From the NCBI GenBank assembly GCA_001949185.1, contig BDGG01000006.1, positions 912,827 through 976,826 of the forward strand: DNA of 64,000 nt. The letters run 5' to 3'. The stretch is from Ramazzottius varieornatus. Its lineage: Eukaryota > Tardigrada > Eutardigrada > Parachela > Ramazzottiidae. The notes under the pieces were generated by a model that made no database searches, had not been told where the DNA came from, and was given only the letters and a program-made list of their open reading frames with translations. The translations under genes were made by a program, and so were the position numbers. Positions 42,880 to 54,366 of the stretch are shown here, piece after piece (position 1 is the stretch's first letter; each line of letters opens with the position of its first letter).

Positions 42880-45293
42880 ATGGGACTAAAAGGATCTGTG
42901 ATCTTCGTAATTTTTGTGTCAGTATTGTGCGTTGGTTTTTCTTCCGCCCATTTCGAGGACGATCACCATTTATTACGGGACATGTCTTTACACGACGAGG
43001 AGGACTTCGACCGCAGTTCTCCACAACTGGAGTTCTATCAGGTACAATAAAAACTCAATCTCAAAACTACAGAGCGGCGCTTTCAGAAGCGCGACAAGTG
43101 GCTGATATTGCGGCTTGTTGAAACAGGTTTGCCCTCTCTATCTTTTCCGGGTCTTATTTTTTTGACACTTCACCTACAGCATCTATGTGGCTTTTTTTTA
43201 ATGGAGTTGCGGAAGCGAGATTTGACATCTACGTAGTTGTTTAGCTCTGTGTGATTTACAGATACCGGCAGATGCTCTGCTGGAAATGTCACAGTTGACC
43301 ACCGAGGAGTTCATGAATAGATTTGCGCCCAAAGACCAGCGCATACGCATACTCAGTGCCGCACCTGACGACGGGACGTCACCATTGCGAGAAACGCAAG
43401 ACGAAGGTCTTCCCGCCGCCCCTGCCGAACTTTATTCGCCCCTCGTGGGCAAATTCACAAAACGTAGGCCCAACTTTGTACAATTTGCTGTAACGCGAAA
43501 GTGAACGCTCAGATCGCATATCTTTCACAGTAGAACCTGCAGAACTTCCTCAAGCGGATTTTGTCTCCACAGAGGACACCAAGCCATCAGAACAGGCAAA
43601 GACTCCGGAAGCGACATCGTCGGAGAATGCCCATGGGAAAGAGCAAGCGCCTTTGCCACCATCAGTCCGACTTTTTGCTGGCAACTTTCGCACTGCCAGG
43701 CTACTCGGTAATTTGTCGTTACGAATGAAAAATAAATCTGGATCTTCGCTTCCGGACCCACCTTGTAACATGCCTTGTTTTACAGAAACTCGGGCGGATG
43801 CGCCATTCGCCGAGAACGCAATTTGCACTCCTCGAGACAGTAAGGGAAAATCTAAACTATTTAATAATTATCGAAGGAGATTCAAAGTCCAGGAATCCGT
43901 CATGTTGTCTCGCCATTTTCCCACGCTGGCTTACAGTTCATATGTAATGTGCGGTGGTCACGACGTGGCTGATACAGTAGAATTTGATGCTTCGAGAAAG
44001 TACTCCAAAAATCTTACGTATCATACTGTATACCTTCATCGACGTCGGAAACCTAAATCCACTCGTTTTTTCCAGCTGTTATACGGATGCCTCTCCCGTC
44101 GAACAAGTCGTTGACCATCTGGCCGGAATGCACGACCGTCAAGCAATGCGGTGGCTGTTGCGGCAACGGGAACCTAGTCTGCAAGGCAACAGGGTCGCAG
44201 CAGATTCAACGACAGGTAAACATCGGCGATTTTCCCGAAAGTTCATCGTCAATGACGTCTTTCATCCCTTATCTTATCTTTGCAGGGAATGCACTTGGCG
44301 TACATCGGGGGGACGGTGCAGTTTGTTGGCTCGACCGTCGTGGAGCTGACAGAGGATTCCCAGTGCACCTGCCAGTGTCGTCAAAATGCCAGTGACTGTA
44401 ATGCCAACCAGCGTTACGAGCCCGCAAACTGTCGTTGTGTCTGCAAGAATCAGAACATGTCCACCAGCTGTGGCCCCAATCGCGTCTGGGATGTCGAAAA
44501 GTGCGAATGCAAATGCCCAAATGCCACCGGCAAATGCCCCATCGGCTTCCACTTTGACAGCGCTTACTACTGCTCGTAAGTACAGTTCGGCTTAGGAAAT
44601 GATCGCAGATAAATTCCTCTAAATCCATGCCAAGCTACAGTACGTTCCAATACAAGGCGAAGGCAAAACACTGCAAATAATCGAATGGTTAAAACAGAAA
44701 ATCGACAAACGGAAAAGCACAAGATCGTTTTTTCCGGTGGCGCCCTTTTTCACTGTTATGGGCCGCTAGCGTACGCCGCCAGAATGGTTATTCCAAGTGG
44801 CGCATATCCTTATTGTCATCAGTTGGACACGTGCGCCACTTGAAATGACGATCGTTGACATTTCGTTTGTCGGGTTCCCACATGAATTGCAGTTTGGTTC
44901 GAGCTTTGATTTCTGGTCGTCGGCGAATAACACTTCAGTTTTACTGCCCTGTCAGAAAATGTTTGGAAAACATTGCTGGATTACCGATTTCTGCTTGATC
45001 TGATATTATGCCGGCAAGGAGCGCAAGCTGTCCCGCAGTGACGTCACAGTACTGCGTCTCGAACCGCATTAGGCTTTCGTTTCCACCCTGTCTTTTTCGC
45101 AAGCATGCGCCTCCATTCCATCGCCTCTTGCCTTATCAACCTTGTTCTTACACTGTCTCATTGTAGATGTCTACCGAACAGTGAACTGAGATCGGCCAGA
45201 GGATTCCTTCGGAGCAAAAAAGCGGACATATTTCCACCTGTTTCCATCTATCAAATGGGATTACTCGAACGCCGAACGCGCTCCGGAAGATAA
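42880..45293 (+). CDS. PDGF/VEGF-related growth factor (PVF)
   Basis: This is a secreted cystine-knot ligand, expected to act on a PDGFR/VEGFR-type receptor tyrosine kinase. Exons are 42880-43041, 43262-43463, 43531-43707, 43786-43839, 44076-44215, 44286-44575 and 45167-45293, summing to 1152 nt (383 aa) with consistent phases. Residues 1-23 form a signal peptide (VIFVIFVSVLCVGFSSA). An acidic, proline-rich segment of about 165 residues follows, perhaps a propeptide. The knot domain runs from C194 in CTPRD through IWPECTTVKQCGGCCGNGNL to QCTCQC at 271-276, giving eight cysteines in the family order (194, 217, 223, 226, 227, 234, 272, 274). The C-terminal region has further CxCxC motifs (CRCVC, CECKC), as in VEGF-C/D and arthropod PVFs, and ends in a basic tail. 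Introns range from 67 to 591 bp. Confidence 0.93.
44703..44880. repeat. Hairpin array, 2 stem-loops (locus 22)
   Basis: One degraded and one good hairpin, right arm TTTCGTTTGTCGGGTTCC, in the last PVF intron. Confidence 0.8.
45039..45046. promoter_or_regulatory. TGACGTCA, CRE-like site
   Basis: A perfect CREB/ATF palindrome in the last PVF intron, 120 bases before the last exon. This is an isolated match only. Confidence 0.25.
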
Positions 45294-45825
45294 GCCACCT
45301 TCTTGACAGATGATGGCCACGCGCACTTGTTGTCTTTCACTCCATGATCCCGGCTTGAGCCACGCGGCTGCCACCAAGTATTCGCTTATCGTCAACAGTT
45401 CAAAAAGGGCCAGACATCTTTTTTCTTTCGCTCCACAAATCTGAGACCTTTAGACTTCATAGTCCAGCCAAGCAAGCTTGCTTCATGGCTTCTCGGTGTA
45501 GAAAAGCCGATGCAGGACATTGACTTGTCGGCCATCTTTTTTTGCTTTTGATCTGCTTCCCTGCCACAGCTTCCTATTTTTATTATTTGCATATCGATAG
45601 TATTTCTTTTCTCGATAGTTTTGTTTCAATGAAGAATCCTATATTATTCTGTTGTTAATCTTGACTTGTAAAATTTCGCAAGAAAATTGGGCAAAAGGTT
45701 AGAAACGGCAAATAGAAAGTTCTTTACAGGTATGTGGTACGGGACCGGGTTGTCACATCCGGGAAAACGTTAATGAAAAATGTAAAGAGTCTACCTGTTT
45801 TCTGTATCACAGTCCGATGAGAGGG
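45294..45825. other. Convergent 3' region of PVF and alpha2delta
   Basis: Both genes end towards each other. A minus-strand AATAAA (TTTATT at 45579-45584) lies about 240 bases beyond the alpha2delta stop and could be its polyadenylation signal. A plus-strand AATAAA is at 45830-45835, which would make the PVF 3' UTR overlap the alpha2delta stop codon. Confidence 0.45.
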
Positions 45826-48800
45826 TTAAAATAAACGCGCAAGCAAAGAGGAGAAACCGAGCAAGAGTCCGTGGGCCGCTAACGTGGAAGCACCTGAGCC
45901 GCAGTCTGATGCGTCTTCCTGCAAGACAAAGCTTTCGTTACATACGTAGTTTGGAAAGGGAAGAGACGACACCAGAAAGTGTTTGTACGTACATCGGCAT
46001 GGTAAGGAAAGCAATCGGAAGGTCGACGTCGATAAGGTACTGCCGTATACTTCTCCCGCATCTGTTCGTCGGTGTAGACGATCTCTTCCGGAGCGGTGAA
46101 CAGTGGCGATTCGTTACATGGACAGGCGCGAGTCTTGTCCATTGCAACAAGCAGCATGTTGGTGGTTGAGACTTTGTATACACCGACCGACCTGCAGAAA
46201 AGAAGCGCTGAGAAATGTGCACTACCGGTACAGTGAACACCCAATGCAAACTCGGATTTATTGGCTTTCAAAACTCAGTAAGGACTCGATCGAAAACGAG
46301 CTTTCGACATTTTTTTAAAAATACTAAGCATTTAGAGTCACATATCGTCTGGTATAGATATCATGGATGGGAGCTTTGTAGACAACTCGACAAGGTGTTT
46401 CTTCCAAGTGGCGCACGCTTCCCCTGTGCGTCACATGGAAAAAAATCGAAGTGGCGCACGTTTGTAGCCAATATCACTCAGCCGTGCGCGACTTGGAGAA
46501 AGAGCCCTTTGGTTTGCTGTGTGTTGTGTCTTACTTGGTGCAGTTGGCTGCACATTCGACGGTGAGAAGGCTCTTGAGTTGTGTCCAGCCCGAATGGTAC
46601 AGGTCGTACTTCATGTCGCAGAGAAAGGGTGGGTTGGTGGGCGCTTCGACGATCGGCGCAGTCGCGTTCTCATGCATGGAGTCCAGCTGTTGCGCGTTCT
46701 CAAAGTTGTAATATTCTGACTCGGCAGTGACCAACTCGAGGTGGAGAGCTACTAGGAAGGCGAAGGTGTGCTTGCCTAGAGACTGGATACTCTCCAGGAC
46801 CCCGTAGATCCACGGCCGTAGTGAGAAGCCGGCGCTCTTGGTGCGGACTTTCTTGATGGTCTGACACACACCCTGGTAATCGTGCAGTTTAAACCTGCAG
46901 CAGAAGTCGAGTGAGTAACCCAAAAACTTGTTTTTTCATTGTTTTGTGGCAGAGATTTGAACTGGTAGTACAGTACGTTGGACTTTCGCTCTCACATTTT
47001 CTAAAGTGAAAAGTTGTAAAGCGTAAAACAGCGTAAAAAAATTTGATTGATTTGCGGACAGTGAGTGTACGGTACAATATATTATGGTACAAGAACAGCA
47101 CTCGCCTGCGGCTCGCTCTTGAACACGGGGGGCTGAAATTTTCGTGGGGTGTCTTGGTCAATTTATGATTTTTCCGTAGGGCACCCGAGAGCCGCTCTTT
47201 TGCGCCAGTACCGTGCACTCGTTTAAACGGACAATATTTGCAAAACCTTCCCCAGCCAAAATTTTGCCCAACTGCAATCTAGTACTTTCTCACACAAAAC
47301 GAGTCCACACGAAACTAGAATAAAAAGAGATGATAAGCGAGTCCCTGCGCTCCGCCCTTCGCCCATCTTTTACGCACGGTTAACCGTCTCACAAGCTAGA
47401 TACCGCAGCATGAAAGCATTACTAGCTGTCAAACGGCCTTTCGTTCCTCGCGCAAGCAATTTGTTTTAGTATATCCAGAAAAAAACGCACGAATCCTAAG
47501 GTTTTCGTCAACTTGCACAGGTAATCTTTTGCACATTTCTTCTGCAGAGCACATAGTGATCGCGCACTCAACCACGAGATAAGGCATCATTGCCCAGCGT
47601 AATAAGCTGTCGGCAGTCAGCTGCCGGTCTAGCGTACACACTCCCAACCGGGCATCGTTTACTGATCACGCGGTCGAGTGCGCGATAAGCTATGAGCACT
47701 ACAGTAGCTTGCTAGTTTCAAACGACCTTCGCGTGATCTTGTGCGGTTTGGCACACTCGTTGCCAATGTCATAAGTGAGTTCTAATTAGCTTGATTAATT
47801 AAAAGTATGGAGATGTAAACTGATGTACGAGCAAGCACGTTTTGGATATCTTCGAAGAAACAAAAACTGGTCCCATCCGAGCGTGTCGGGGATATGGTGT
47901 TCTGATTTCTGCTCAAACATTCCTTCTCAAAAGATCCACGACCTAGTCAGAAGCTTTTTTCGGGTTACAATAGTATAGGGGTAGGATACAGATATTAGAC
48001 GGAAAAGGCTGCGACATCCTGAATAGCTTAAAACGAATAGAGAAACTTTTACCGTTTGTAAATTCCATTGTCGACGATGGAAGACATCACTTCTCCATGG
48101 AGAATGCCGAAGAACTTACCGCGGTCTTCCGCGAAGCGCGTACTGACCACCACGTAGCCGCTTTCATCCACCAGGTAACAACTGATGGACTCACTATGAC
48201 AAGACATACAGTCGCCACCTTGGCACTACAAGAAATACCACAAATAAATCCAATACTTTTCTCGAAAAATCGCGCAAGCAAGCTGAAACGAAAAGACTTA
48301 CGGTTTCACGGGAAACATCCAGAAGTAGATCTCGCAGTCTTCTGGTCTTCATGATGATGCCGGTTATACCCGCCGGCGTACTCCTCGCCGTACCCTCCTC
48401 CACAAAGACCGGCACGGCGGCCATAAAACTAATTTCGTTGATATTCTTCGGGCCTGTCGAGAGAACTCTCACTCTAATTCATTTTTACTGCGCAAGTTTC
48501 CCATTCGATTACTTTTCGTACCTTGGCTGAGAGAGATAATGACGGTGGTTTCATGGTCGCCAGTCACTGTTCGCTCATAGAACGACTCGTCGACCGCTTT
48601 GGAATACTGCTCGAAGAAATGCCTACAAAAAAGGCAGCTAGACTTGTCGTTCGATAACGGAAACTTTTTGGAGAAGTATTTTTACCTGGTTGTGTTTTCT
48701 GTGTCGGTCCCGTTGCCTTTCTCGCTGGTCGGTTCGCCACTTTCATCCGGTACAGCGATTACTTCTCGATCGACCTCTACTTCCTTGCCGACCTCTTCAC

Positions 48801-51800
48801 CATCGTTGCCCATCACGTCTCTGACCTTCATGGTCCGAATAGCGTTGGCCTCGAACAACGGGTCCAGCTGGAAGTCTTTCCAGCGTGTTAGACCGGCTCG
48901 TGTGATCAGGAAGGCCGTCTCGATGTCGTACTTAGCGTACAGCTGCGAATTGGCTTGGTCGATGTTCGACCAGAGCTTCACGGCATTCTCCGTCGCTTTA
49001 ATATCAAATAGCAGGGACTCTACCAACTCACTGTCACCTGAAAGGAGAAACGATGCATGTAACGTTCAATTTTTCGAACCAATATTTTCGTGCATCTGAC
49101 AGACGGAAATGGAAGCTCGGCAAACAAACTCGACAAGATTACTTTCTGAAGTGGCGCACGTTCCCGGTGTTGCTGCATGGACCCGTGCGCCACTTGGAAA
49201 AAACAGATCTTGTCGAGTTTGTTTACCGAACCAGCATCTTTCTTCAACTTACAAGAGACAGGAATAGTTTGTTCGGTTTCATCTTCCGATTCGCTGGAAT
49301 TTAACTGCAGCATGTCTCTTTGAATTTGTGCGAAACGTGGTTCGACATGGGCCAAGAGCTCCAGAAGGCTGGAAACCGATACGTTACAGTACGCCCACTC
49401 TGGATGGAGTCTGGTTTCGGTTAAGTTGTCCGTTAGCATGGCAGTGTCCACTGAAAAATTGCTCAGCATGAATTTCATGTTTGGAAATTTGACATCGTAT
49501 TAATGGAGAATATGTCAGCGACTTACGGCCGAAAAGAAATGCAGCCAAGCGTCCTTTGACGTTTAGGAGCTCGTTGTCAGGCCGGCCGGCGCTGACTGGT
49601 ACGGCAATACCCACACTAACCGAATAAAAAAAGCCGTGGGAAAAAAGTTCACAGACCTTTTCATTTACCTTCCAGAGATCGACATGCACAGTGACCAACC
49701 TGAGAGGTGTCTCACTGATTCCTCCGTAATAGTATATGTACTCCTTCTCGTACACGCGTTTCTAAACAGAGGGTTACTCATGATTTTTCTCGTCTTCACG
49801 ATTTTTTCTGCTGTGGCGGTGAAATGGAAGTTTTACCCTGTCGTCCAGTTGACGCATGATCTTGCTGGTGACCTGACCCAGCTGCTGATCGATCATAAAT
49901 TTTCGCAGCTACGAAAAGGACATTTGTAAGCTACTATTCGAGTCGACCAGCTGACTAGTTTTTTGCCGGTTGGAGACTAGTAAAAGTGCTTACTGGAAGG
50001 TCGAATTCACCACCGGAAGTCTCTTCGAGGTCGACGGCGGTAGGGAACTCGACTTGGCCCAAATCGATTTCGTTGTACGACTGGCGTGGTGAAATGTTCT
50101 TCTTGTTCTGGGTTCGCCAGTATGGGTGGAAGATGACATGTCCGTTGTGGTTGGTGCCAAAGATGTAACTTCCAACACCCCACTAAAATTCAAGTCTAAT
50201 GTTAATTCGGCACGTCAGTCGTTATCTATCACGACGATCAAGGACCGACCCTTTGGTTACCTTGTGAGGTGTCATGGCCTTCTTGATATCCAGAATTGGT
50301 ACGTCGATACCGACAACGCCGATTAGGCTGCCTTTCTTCAACTGGGGAGTCAAAAACTGCTTAGTCCCTACAGTCGGCCTGTTACCAGCAGTGCGATTAT
50401 CAGAACGGTCAGAAATATTTACCGCCGCAGCCGATCGGTTAAAGACAGGTTGCGCCACCGTTATAACCATTCCGATATTATTCTGTAAAAGAAGGAAGGG
50501 AGTTGAAAACGTAACGCCGAGCATCCTCCAAATAAATGATGAATGAATGCCTATCCATTTGCGTAGCTAGCAAAGACTGAGCGCAGGAATAAATCGTAGC
50601 CAAGTGCTGCGAGAAGAACTGCTGACTTACGGTTGATGGAAGCGCCGCGAACAAACATAAAATAGAGTAACGTATGAAAAGCACTCTCTTACCCATAATC
50701 TGGTGCGATGCCCCGTCCACGTTATAATTTTTGTGTCTTTTTCTACGGCCGAAGCTCCTACCGGTCTACTAAACACCTTGGACCCTTGCTGTGCAAAGAA
50801 AAACAAGAAACGTAACAAATTAAACGGTGGTACAGTAAAATTCAAGTTCCCACAAGTGTTCATTGATCAAGGAGATCAACAGAAAGGTTCAGCAAAATTA
50901 GGCAGAAAACACAAACCATGCTGCCCCAGGTGAAAAACAGCTGTATCTATAGGTCCTTTCAAAAGCGTCTCTGATCACAGCCTTCTTGGGTTCTCACACA
51001 AGCATTTCATGCTGCAAAAAGTACCATGCAAAAATAAACAATTTAGGAGTCAAGGCAGCACAGCCCTATATCAATCTTGAAAGGCGTCAGCAACGTTTAA
51101 CAGGTTAAGGAAACGTTAGGGTTGGATAGACTAGGAGGCTCACCCGTGCATGCCAGTAGGCATTCGTCCAAATATTAGTATGGTTAGTCGACAAGACCAT
51201 CGGTCTACTGAGCACCCGGGAATAGGTCTACATAAGGGAAAGGTAGCAGGATCAGCGGTTAGTGTGCAAGAAAGGGTGGAGGAGGTAGATGATACTAAGG
51301 ACGGTACCTCGACATGGTTTCGGACGTCCGCCATGGTGGAGATATGCGTGACATATCCGCGGTTGTCACAGGCAATAGCCTTCATTTCATCATACACCGT
51401 CACTTCCCGCCCTATCACGTAGGTGAAAATGCGCACTCGCTTCTCGGGGTTGAGGTGGGCGAATAACTCCTGGAAGCTCTCGGGTGCCCCGTCGGAGACC
51501 ACCATGATGGCCTTGTTGCACTCTGCGCCGGCTGATGAGTTCAAGGCTTGGAAGGCCATCAAGAAGGCTTCGGTGTAGTTGGCAATATTCTCTGTTTCCA
51601 GCGTGCCGAGAAGCTCGGCATAGCGACGCTTGGTGGCTTCCGAAGCTTGGATGGTCGTGTCAACCCGAGGATCAAGGAATTGGGCTTCTTCCTTGAACTG
51701 AAATATATGAAAAATATTTATTTCGCAGTTTTCTGGTAGATTGAAACTATTCTGAACCCCAGTGTTTTGTAACTATTCTAAAGTCATTTCAATACTTGAC

Positions 51801-53398
51801 AGTTCAGCGAATTCGAGCGGGTCGTTTTCGCAGTGGCGCACACTTGCAGCTAATAACACTGATGACATGCGCCGCTTGGGAACTCAACCAGACCGCTTTT
51901 CCAAGTGGTGGACGCTCCCAGCCAAAAACATCGATACGATGCGCCACTTCGAAAGACAATCTGGTCGAGTTCGTTTTGCAAGTTCGCATCTGCATATGAA
52001 ATTATCATAAAATGGGGACGATTTCGTACTTTGATGATGTTGAAGAAGTCGTCTTCGTGCAATGTGTTCATAATTTCCTTGACGGTAGTTCGCGCGATCT
52101 CTTCGCGGATACCGGTCATGCTACCACTGATATCCACCAAGATAATCATGTCTTTGGGCGAGCTGGAGGCTCGAATGTACCAGTTAGTCAGCCGGCAGTC
52201 ATACATATCCGGCTTGTCCCCGTCGATCTTCAACCACTTCACACCCGGGTACAATCGGAGGAACCCTTCGGAACTACCAAAGTACTGCGACCGCATGGTC
52301 GGGTCATCTTCCAGGTTGTCACGGAAGATACGGTCAAGCTTCTCACTCCATTGCGCTCCATTTTGTACGGCAGGAGCTGAAAGAACCGATTTCCATTCAG
52401 CCGCTCGAGCGAAATCCCGGCAAATGAAATCATCCAGACTGTTTCCCCAAGTGGCGCACGCTCTCAGCCAATACGTAACAATGGAGAAGTGCGTCACTTG
52501 AGAAGGCGACCTGAAGTGGCGCACATTGGCAGCCAGTAAATACGAAGACCTGCGCCACTTGAGTCAACCATCTGGCTGAGTTCATTGCCGACGTCCGAAA
52601 TAATTATTAAAGTAATGTGAGGTGTCAAAGTGCGTTACATCGGTTCCAAATGTTCGTCGGAACATGGACGGTGCTATGCGTCACGTTGACCAGTTCGTTG
52701 TGAAAGCGTGGGTCCTTGGCGAACTGGATCTTGGCGAAGCCATAAACGGGAGGAGATGTTTGGCCCGTCACATTTGACTGTTCCATCTCCTTCGCGTTAC
52801 GGTATGTAATCTGAAAGAGAGACGAATGAGTTCAGGTTTATGAACAGGGAGAAAATAAAGTGCTAACATTGATTTCGGGGTCCCATTCGTAAGCTTTGGT
52901 CAGTTCTTCCGCCGTTTCCACCAGACGTTTCACAGCGGCCACTTTCTTTCCCATCAGCGCTGTAACTGTCTGACTGATTTCCTTCATGGCAGTAGCAGGA
53001 TCCAGCTTTTCGATTTTGGCTCCCATCTTCCGGAAACCCTGTCAAATAACACAATGCCAGTCCCTAGTACCATTAATCGCAGTCATTTCCGCTTCGGTCA
53101 ACTGGCGCACTGCTAGTGCGAACTAATAGTGCGGGGTGCGCCACTTTGAGGAGGTGAGCTTACTTCAACAGCCTCATTGTGTCCGGATGCGCTCTTCGTC
53201 AACCGGAATATCTCTGAGCCCAACTTTTGCGCCAGATGTTCCAAGCTGAAATATATCAAGCAGTTTTTAGTATGGATATTTCGATTGACGTTTGTGTGAA
53301 AGATGGAAGTACCTTTTTTCAGAGAGATGACTGTAAGCTGTGTTGACGACGAGGAAGCTAAGAAGGACGACGAGAATTCCGTCCCGTATCAAAGCCAT
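45826..53398 (-). CDS. Voltage-gated calcium channel alpha2delta subunit
   Basis: This is a GPI-anchored extracellular subunit that promotes surface delivery of Cav channels and organises synapses. Twenty exons give 3606 nt (1201 aa): 53398-53313, 53245-53164, 53038-52868, 52810-52639, 52376-52030, 51697-51308, 50788-50693, 50482-50261, 50182-49994, 49908-49837, 49761-49700, 49615-49527, 49450-49253, 49037-48686, 48622-48522, 48453-48302, 48225-48053, 46894-46535, 46191-45993, 45918-45826. There is a signal peptide at 1-23. A VWA_N region (FAKDPRFHNELVN, VPTNIWNRS) leads to the VWA domain with an intact MIDAS, DISGSM (D252, S254, S256), and NKAIMVVSDGAPE. A Cache/chemosensory-like region follows (AQPVFNRSA, LIGVVGIDVPI, YIFGTNHNGHVIFHP). 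The delta part is cysteine-rich (CYLVDESGYVVVS, GKFFG, YRRRPSDC). The C terminus DCGSGAST plus a hydrophobic run and stop fits a GPI signal. Which paralogue (D1/2 or D3/4 type) is not decided. Confidence 0.95.
46380..46508. repeat. Hairpin array, 2 stem-loops (locus 23)
   Basis: The first hairpin has lost most of its loop side; the second is good. Alpha2delta intron 46192-46534. Confidence 0.8.
46895..48052 (-). other. Longest alpha2delta intron (1.16 kb)
   Basis: It lies between the exon ending DNGIYK and the one starting FKLHDYQG. It contains no hairpin array and no gene that I recognise. Confidence 0.7.
49111..49233. repeat. Best full-length single-hairpin copy (locus 24)
   Basis: GGAAGCTCGGCAAACAAACT and its inverse (GTCGAGTTTGTTTACCGAAC) frame one hairpin; the whole unit of about 120 bp is a near-palindrome. 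It is the best template for a consensus. Alpha2delta intron 49038-49252. Confidence 0.92.
51808..51978. repeat. Hairpin array, 2 stem-loops (locus 25)
   Basis: Two hairpins in the alpha2delta intron 51698-52029. Confidence 0.85.
52432..52600. repeat. Hairpin array, 2 stem-loops (locus 26)
   Basis: Two good hairpins in the alpha2delta intron 52377-52638. Confidence 0.85.
53095..53152. repeat. Degraded single hairpin (locus 27)
   Basis: Left arm shortened (CTGGCGCAC), right arm kept (GTGCGCCACTTT). Alpha2delta intron 53039-53163. Confidence 0.65.
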
Positions 53399-54187
53399 CT
53401 CACGACACAGTCAACAGCTTCCATATGGTCAGGTTAGGTGTAAACATCGAGTAGCAGTAATCTGGTGACGACGTAAAGGATAAAAATTGTCCAAGTCTGA
53501 AGAACTGAAGAACGAGATCCGAATGGAAGGAACGAGTCTAATTTTTTTCTGTCTATGCTGGCGTAAAAACAAAGGAAGCCAATCAATCAAATCAGCGTTC
53601 ATGTTACATATGAGCCTCTCCTTAAGGTGTGACATCACAGACTTACATTGGAGATCACTTCCGGTAAATGTACAGAGCGCTGAAATCGGATGTTTTGCCA
53701 GTAGCTCAGTCGATCACATTTCGATGTTTGCTGGCGTAAACGGTGAAGTACGCTGTACGAATAAAATCTCGGCTTGTCAGTGGTATCTTGGGACGCTCCA
53801 CAGGGAAGCTGCGCGTAATCATGGAAAGCCTGAATAAATATCCGAAGGACCTGACTACGTACCCACAGCTAGTACGAGCTTGAAGCACCACAAGGACAGA
53901 GCACTGGGTGCTCTACTGCCAGCGAGCATCCTGTCACGAAATTGCGGATTATTTTTATCACGCACGCGGACCGATCGATAGACAGCAGCTCGAATCTAAG
54001 ACGCGATCCTACAGTTCTTTCTCACTCCTTCTTCATCATCTACACTAGCTATCCACGTGCTGAGTTCGCGTACAGTACCCAGTACGTTATTGTTAATTTT
54101 TTGCTTTAGCAGTCTCCATATCTAATTGCTCGAGAAACCAACGTTGATAAATCATACCAACTCGTCCCAAGTGATTGATGTACGAGT

Positions 54188-54213
54188 ACATATGTATTTT
54201 ACATATGTATTTT
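54188..54213. repeat. Doubled 13-mer
   Basis: Two perfect adjacent copies of ACATATGTATTTT. Confidence 0.95.
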
Positions 54214-54290
54214 ATAGGACAGGCCAAACCGCACCGCGCCAGCAATGTTATATTTTACACATGGAAAGACAACAGGTTGATGGAGCAATT

Positions 54291-54296
54291 TTTATT
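54291..54296 (-). promoter_or_regulatory. Polyadenylation signal of the p62 gene
   Basis: AATAAA on the minus strand, 71 bases after the p62 stop codon: a typical position. Confidence 0.6.
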
Positions 54297-54366
54297 GGTG
54301 TGCACAGAATTTTCAAATTACATTTACATACAGTACAACGACGGTAGAAAACAACAGTAAAGTAGT

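Larger units (their letters stand above)
53399..54366. other. Region between p62 3' end and alpha2delta 5' end
   Basis: It should hold the alpha2delta promoter and the p62 3' UTR. A 13-base unit, ACATATGTATTTT, is perfectly doubled at 54188-54213. No gene was recognised. Confidence 0.55.

Noticed and set aside
48110-48120. GTAAGT on the minus strand looked like an alpha2delta splice donor
   Set aside because: Reading through it gives the conserved GKFFG segment and keeps phase with the next exon; the real donor is after 48053.
49668-49699. Extending the alpha2delta exon to a GTAAAT donor at 49668
   Set aside because: It breaks the phase with the next exon; the GTTGGT donor after 49700 restores it.
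51808-52000. Open frames crossing the hairpin arrays (here and at many other loci)
   Set aside because: They recur wherever the palindrome occurs and encode the same repeat-derived peptide; not genes.
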